NCBI GenBank assembly: GCA_002751075.1
Contig: NAOQ01000339.1
Span: 11,172 to 24,251, forward strand
Length of the DNA stretch: 13,080 nucleotides
DNA from: Ichthyophonus hoferi
Lineage: Eukaryota; Opisthokonta; Ichthyosporea; Ichthyophonida; Ichthyophonidae
Direction: 5' to 3'
Part shown: positions 9,801-13,080 of the stretch, piece by piece
Numbering within the stretch: the stretch's first letter is position 1
Layout: each line of letters opens with the position of its first letter
Made by a program: the position numbers and the translations under genes
The notes under the pieces: generated by a model
What the model was told of the DNA's origin: nothing
The model's database searches: none
What the model saw: the letters and a program-made list of their open reading frames with translations, nothing else

Positions 9801-12800
9801 AATTGGTATATACACCTAGGTGGAAAAACTCGTGGTGTGTCTAAGAAAGCTACCATTTACGCTGTAAAAGTGCTGGGAGCTGATGGTTTAGGCTCAATAA
9901 CGTCATTACTAGCTGGTATGACCAAGGTTCTTGAGGTATATCTACGCATTACCTATATATATATACATATATATTCTATTTTTATACTTGGATTAATTGT
10001 TTACCCCTAATGTCCTTAGATCTGTTTTAAAGGCCAGTCTAAGAACGTGAAACCTATTAGCTGATGGCTGTATTTGCTAAGGGTTATGGTTCAACTGAGA
10101 TATTTATTAATTCCCTTTTCTTATAATGGTATTGTTGGTGTACTACTTTTGGGATAGGAAAGATATATGGATTTACCACATTGAACTTTTTATTTTTTTC
10201 TATATTCAAAATACATAACCACGTGCTTCACAACTCCACTACACGACCATGTAAGGTATATTTTAACATATTTTCAAAGGGGTAAAAGCAACGGTATTAT
10301 TAACTCATTTATATTTATATATATATATAGGCAAAGAAATAAATATCAATCTTTATACCTACACTTATGACGTTATTTTCTATGTTGGAATCACATTATT
10401 CAGCAATAAGCATTCCGGCAACCATTTGCCTATTATATATTGAACTATAAAAACAATGGAGTTTCAAAATTATTTTCCTTTTCTATGTACATACCTAAAC
10501 TCAGGACCACAATAAAAAACGCCGGACAGTGTTAAGTATGTCGCTTGACGGCATCCAGTCTAATGTACTTGATGCCATGGTGATGGAGTTGGTGAATAAA
10601 AACCTTGTTGTTGTCACATCTGCTGGAAATCTTAATCAAAACTCTTGTAACTACTCCCCTGCTGCATCCGAAACTGCCATCACTGTTGGAGCCACAACTG
10701 TTTCCGACAGCATTGCCGCGTAAGTATTTCCTCTATCCTCACATAGACACAAATTGACGTTTTTATCATTGTAATTGTCATTTCTATTCATTTCTACATG
10801 AGATCATCTCTTTTTACAGTTTTTTTTTCATTTTTGATATGTTCTTCAAAATCAGTAATCTATATAACACTTCTTGTATTTATCATAAATTAAACTGTTT
10901 TTTTTTTTTGCATTTGTATATGATACTATTATTTGCCCAGTTTGTTGTACCCTGATTTTACTTGATAATAAAGAGCTAAATTAGAAATTACAGGAACGTA
11001 TTATTATTATATTATATTATAAAGTATTATAAAATTTGAGGCAAAACCTTGAATTGTTTATGCATTATATATATGCAAATATGGTTTACACTAATATTAT
11101 GTCATCCAAAAAATTAGTACCTATATCTATGGCAGAATAATCAATTGATAAAAGACTGATTTCTTTTGAGTACAATGCAAACATTTATCCATGTCAGTGC
11201 TGTGCTAGATAATTGCATACCATACAACTCCGAGTTTTAAATTAATAATGCTTCATTCTCTAAGCAATATCATATCAATGGTTTCCTATTTATTAGAATT
11301 TCTTGTGCTTTAATGTATTATGAGTGAAATAAAGTACGGGTTTTGCTTTAAAATTAATGGCATGTGTTTCATAGATTTACTAATATTTTTTCACTATGCA
11401 ATTATATGTTTAATCAATATTTCGGCCAAAGCTGAGAACTCTACATCAAAATATCTGCTTATATACAAAGCATTACAAATTTCTCATGTTACGAACTAAA
11501 AGGACTTGTTAATGCAAGCAAATCAAAGAACATTCGTATAAAAATTACAAAAACAATTATAGTGGGTAGTAATTCAACCTAAAGGCTGTAATATTATACT
11601 TGATTATGGACTGTATATTAATGCTCTTTCTTGTGTAAGTGATTCACTGAATACAAAACCATGTTCCAGTCAATATGGTACTGATAATTAAATTCAAGAC
11701 ACAAAAATAAACAAAAAATTGCCAATAAATTCCAAGAAAGAATATAATAATAATAATAAACTTGGAAAGATGTATAAAAAAGTGATGAGGTGTTGGTCCA
11801 GATAAGATTTGATGTTGATGGGGTTTTCTTTCAGCTTTTCAAATTGGGGGCCTTGTGTCGACGTCTTTGCTCCTGGGCAGTGAGTTTATTTTTACAAGAT
11901 ACACTATCTAATATATTCATTGTGTATCATTATATACCCACAAAAAGACGTTCATAAATATTGCTCGTGTTTGACTATTGATTTCCTTGCGTATATCTAT
12001 TATTTGATTATTTGTTATTTGTTTTAGATTTTGTTTTGTCACTACTATTGCCTAGAGAAAATTGTATGCATATGGTTGTATTTGTCCAAATACTGAAATC
12101 AACACAATATTATAAAAAGAGCACATTTGTGTGTACATAGAGTGCCCCCACTCACAATTGGGCTTACTATTGATACATTTCATTGATCCTATCTGTTTTA
12201 CTCCTTTAGCAGAGAAAATATAATTATATATCAATTCAATCAACCTGCTGTTTATAATTAATGATTAGACATGTCCTGTTATATGTTTATAAACAGTGGT
12301 CATATTTCAATATTTCAATTTCATTTATGCTGAGCTCCGGGTAAAAGGAGAATATTTTAAATTTACTTGCATAATTGATTCACGTCTTTTAGCGTATGCT
12401 AAGTAAGCATGTTGCCCCCCTTACCATAGTAGTAATACATTTTGCATCATCTTTCTATGCTTTTACGTTATCTTTTCTACTATATACAGAAGCATTATGT
12501 CATCATGGATTGGAAATAGTTATAAGTTAAATTCAGGCACAAGTATGGCCTGTCCGTTTGTAACAGGGGCCATTGCCAATTATCTTAGCCTCAACCCAAC
12601 TGCATCAGCTCAACAAGTTAAAGCGGCTATTGCGGATTCAGTAACTGTTGGTCAATTGAACATGGAAGGAAAATCTAGTAATACGCCCAACAAGATGCTT
12701 TACGTCCTCTTTGGCAAGAAAGGCTACAGTGACAATGAGCTTGCTACTCCAGCAGCTTCATTTAATGAAAACGACAGTTCAGATTTTGAATCTTTTGATG

Positions 12801-13080
12801 ATGAAAACTTTGATGATGAAAACTTTGATGATGAAAACTTTGATGATGAAAACTTTGATGATGAAAACTTTGATGATGAAAACTTTGATCTTTCCCTCGA
12901 AGACGTTTCTTTAAAAGATTCTAACAGTAGCTTCTTAAGTTCCTCTCAAATTATTTTACCAAAAACTGTTACCATTGACCGGGAAGTTACTGTTTCAGTC
13001 AATCGCATGTCTTCTGCAACACAAACTTGTGACAAAACCATTACCATTCCCGTAGAAATAACAAAAACCCTCATTCTAGG
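6869..13080 (+). CDS. Secreted proteinase K-like subtilase (S8A), 3' partial, seven exons
   Basis: This is a subtilisin-type endopeptidase of the proteinase K branch. Exons are 6869-7605, 7988-8061, 9148-9264, 9820-9935, 10505-10719, 11835-11879 and 12490 to the window end; all introns are GT-AG with matching phases (2, 1, 1, 0, 2, 2), giving at least 631 residues. The ATG sits in ACCATGG. Residues 1-24 are a signal peptide with likely cleavage after VSA. Residues about 45-121 are an inhibitor I9 propeptide (GAFSAKLSFQELEKVRRNP, VELVEED). A linker of about 110 residues follows, far longer than usual. The catalytic domain starts near WGLDRIDQ (237). Active-site residues are Asp269 (VVDTG), His301 (HGHGTHVAG), oxyanion Asn390 (SAGN) and Ser453 (GTSMACP), spaced close to proteinase K (32, 89 and 63 residues against 30, 92 and 63). 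After about residue 520 comes an acidic Ser/Asp tail with six FDDEN repeats (537-566), then a Thr/Val-rich segment. It is expected to be secreted as a zymogen that cuts off its own propeptide. The gene looks intact; only its end is missing. Confidence 0.96.
7606..7987 (+). other. Subtilase intron 1
   Basis: It begins GTATGT and ends TAATCAG. Using GTATGT rather than the GTGTAT two bases earlier is required for frame: it gives RIDQRVLPYDG across the junction. Open frames on both strands inside it (7583-7942 minus, 7752-7967 plus) show no family signature. Confidence 0.85.
8062..9147 (+). other. Subtilase intron 2, 1086 bases, no gene seen
   Basis: It starts GTAATA and ends TACCAG. It holds a perfect 9-bp hairpin (AAAAGGTTA 8222-8230 with TAACCTTTT 8242-8250), a tandem ATTCATTGTA doublet at 8271-8290, a TTA trinucleotide run near 8515-8532 and several T runs. 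Confidence 0.85.
8222..8250. repeat. Perfect 9-bp hairpin inside subtilase intron 2
   Basis: AAAAGGTTA and TAACCTTTT flank an 11-base T-rich loop. The function is unknown and chance is possible. Confidence 0.5.
9265..9819 (+). other. Subtilase intron 3, with 9-bp inverted repeat
   Basis: It starts GTACGT and ends ACCTAG. TTGGGTTTG (9582-9590) and CAAACCCAA (9609-9617) are exact inverse copies around an 18-base AT-rich loop. A 61-codon minus-strand frame at 9412-9597 ends in a hydrophobic stretch but opens on TTG and has no ATG, so I do not call it. Confidence 0.8.
9936..10504 (+). other. Subtilase intron 4, no gene seen
   Basis: It starts GTATAT and ends AACTCAG. It contains short (TA)n runs near 9953-9972 and 10316-10330 and otherwise plain AT-rich sequence. 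Confidence 0.8.
10720..11834 (+). other. Subtilase intron 5, 1115 bases, no gene seen
   Basis: It starts GTAAGT and ends TTTCTTTCAG, the most classical acceptor in the gene. Alignment with proteinase K leaves no missing residues between VSDSIAA and FSNWGP, so no further exon is expected. Small ATT/AAT runs occur near 10999-11020 and 11745-11760. Confidence 0.85.
11880..12489 (+). other. Subtilase intron 6, no gene seen
   Basis: It starts GTGAGT and ends ATATACAG. It joins FAPGQ to SIMSSWIG, continuous with the proteinase K pattern. The minus-strand open frame 12052-12243 shows no family signature. Confidence 0.85.
12794..12883 (+). repeat. Six exact 15-bp tandem copies coding FDDEN
   Basis: The unit TTTGATGATGAAAAC is repeated six times without a single difference and is then followed by TTTGAT. 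It lies inside the last visible exon of the protease and codes residues 537-566. Identity even at third codon positions points to recent expansion or active homogenisation; copy number probably varies between alleles. Confidence 0.97.

Noticed and set aside
12711-12914. 67-codon frame rich in MMKTL repeats
   Set aside because: It is an alternate-frame reading of the FDDEN-coding repeat.

Overview
The window comes from an AT-rich eukaryotic nuclear genome. Both recognisable genes lie on the + strand and are split by GT-AG introns of about 0.2-1.1 kb; their exons are clearly richer in G+C than the introns and spacers. Several introns carry a CTAAC-like motif 20-25 bases before the acceptor, which fits a spliceosomal branch point. 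The genome is standard-code and rich in simple repeats. The sequence does not settle the lineage: a proteinase K-type secreted subtilase with a Ctf18 neighbour would fit a fungus, an oomycete or a unicellular relative of animals and fungi.

Layout. (1) 1-2495: the last six exons of a Ctf18 (CHTF18) homologue, the large subunit of the alternative clamp loader Ctf18-RFC. The 5' part lies before the window. The stop is at 2493-2495, followed by three AATAAA hexamers. (2) 2496-6868: a 4.4-kb spacer with no convincing intact gene. It holds a perfect 8-bp hairpin (2834-2857), a broken minus-strand coding remnant that weakly resembles the end of a galactose-binding/fucolectin domain (about 3536-3750), a long imperfect inverted repeat (3983-4538), (TA)n tracts, and an array of 5-bp units (5721-5912). 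(3) 6869-13080: seven exons of a secreted proteinase K-like subtilase with signal peptide, I9 propeptide, an unusually long linker, a complete Asp/His/Asn/Ser active site and an acidic repeat-bearing C-terminal extension. The reading frame is still open at the window end.

The two genes have no evident functional link: one acts at the replication fork, the other outside the cell. The 4.4-kb gap and the polyadenylation signals suggest separate transcription. I see no previously undescribed multi-gene system. The best leads are the inverted repeat whose two arms keep the same coding-like frame, the two 5-bp-register arrays in opposite orientation about 5 kb apart, and the unusual architecture of the protease.
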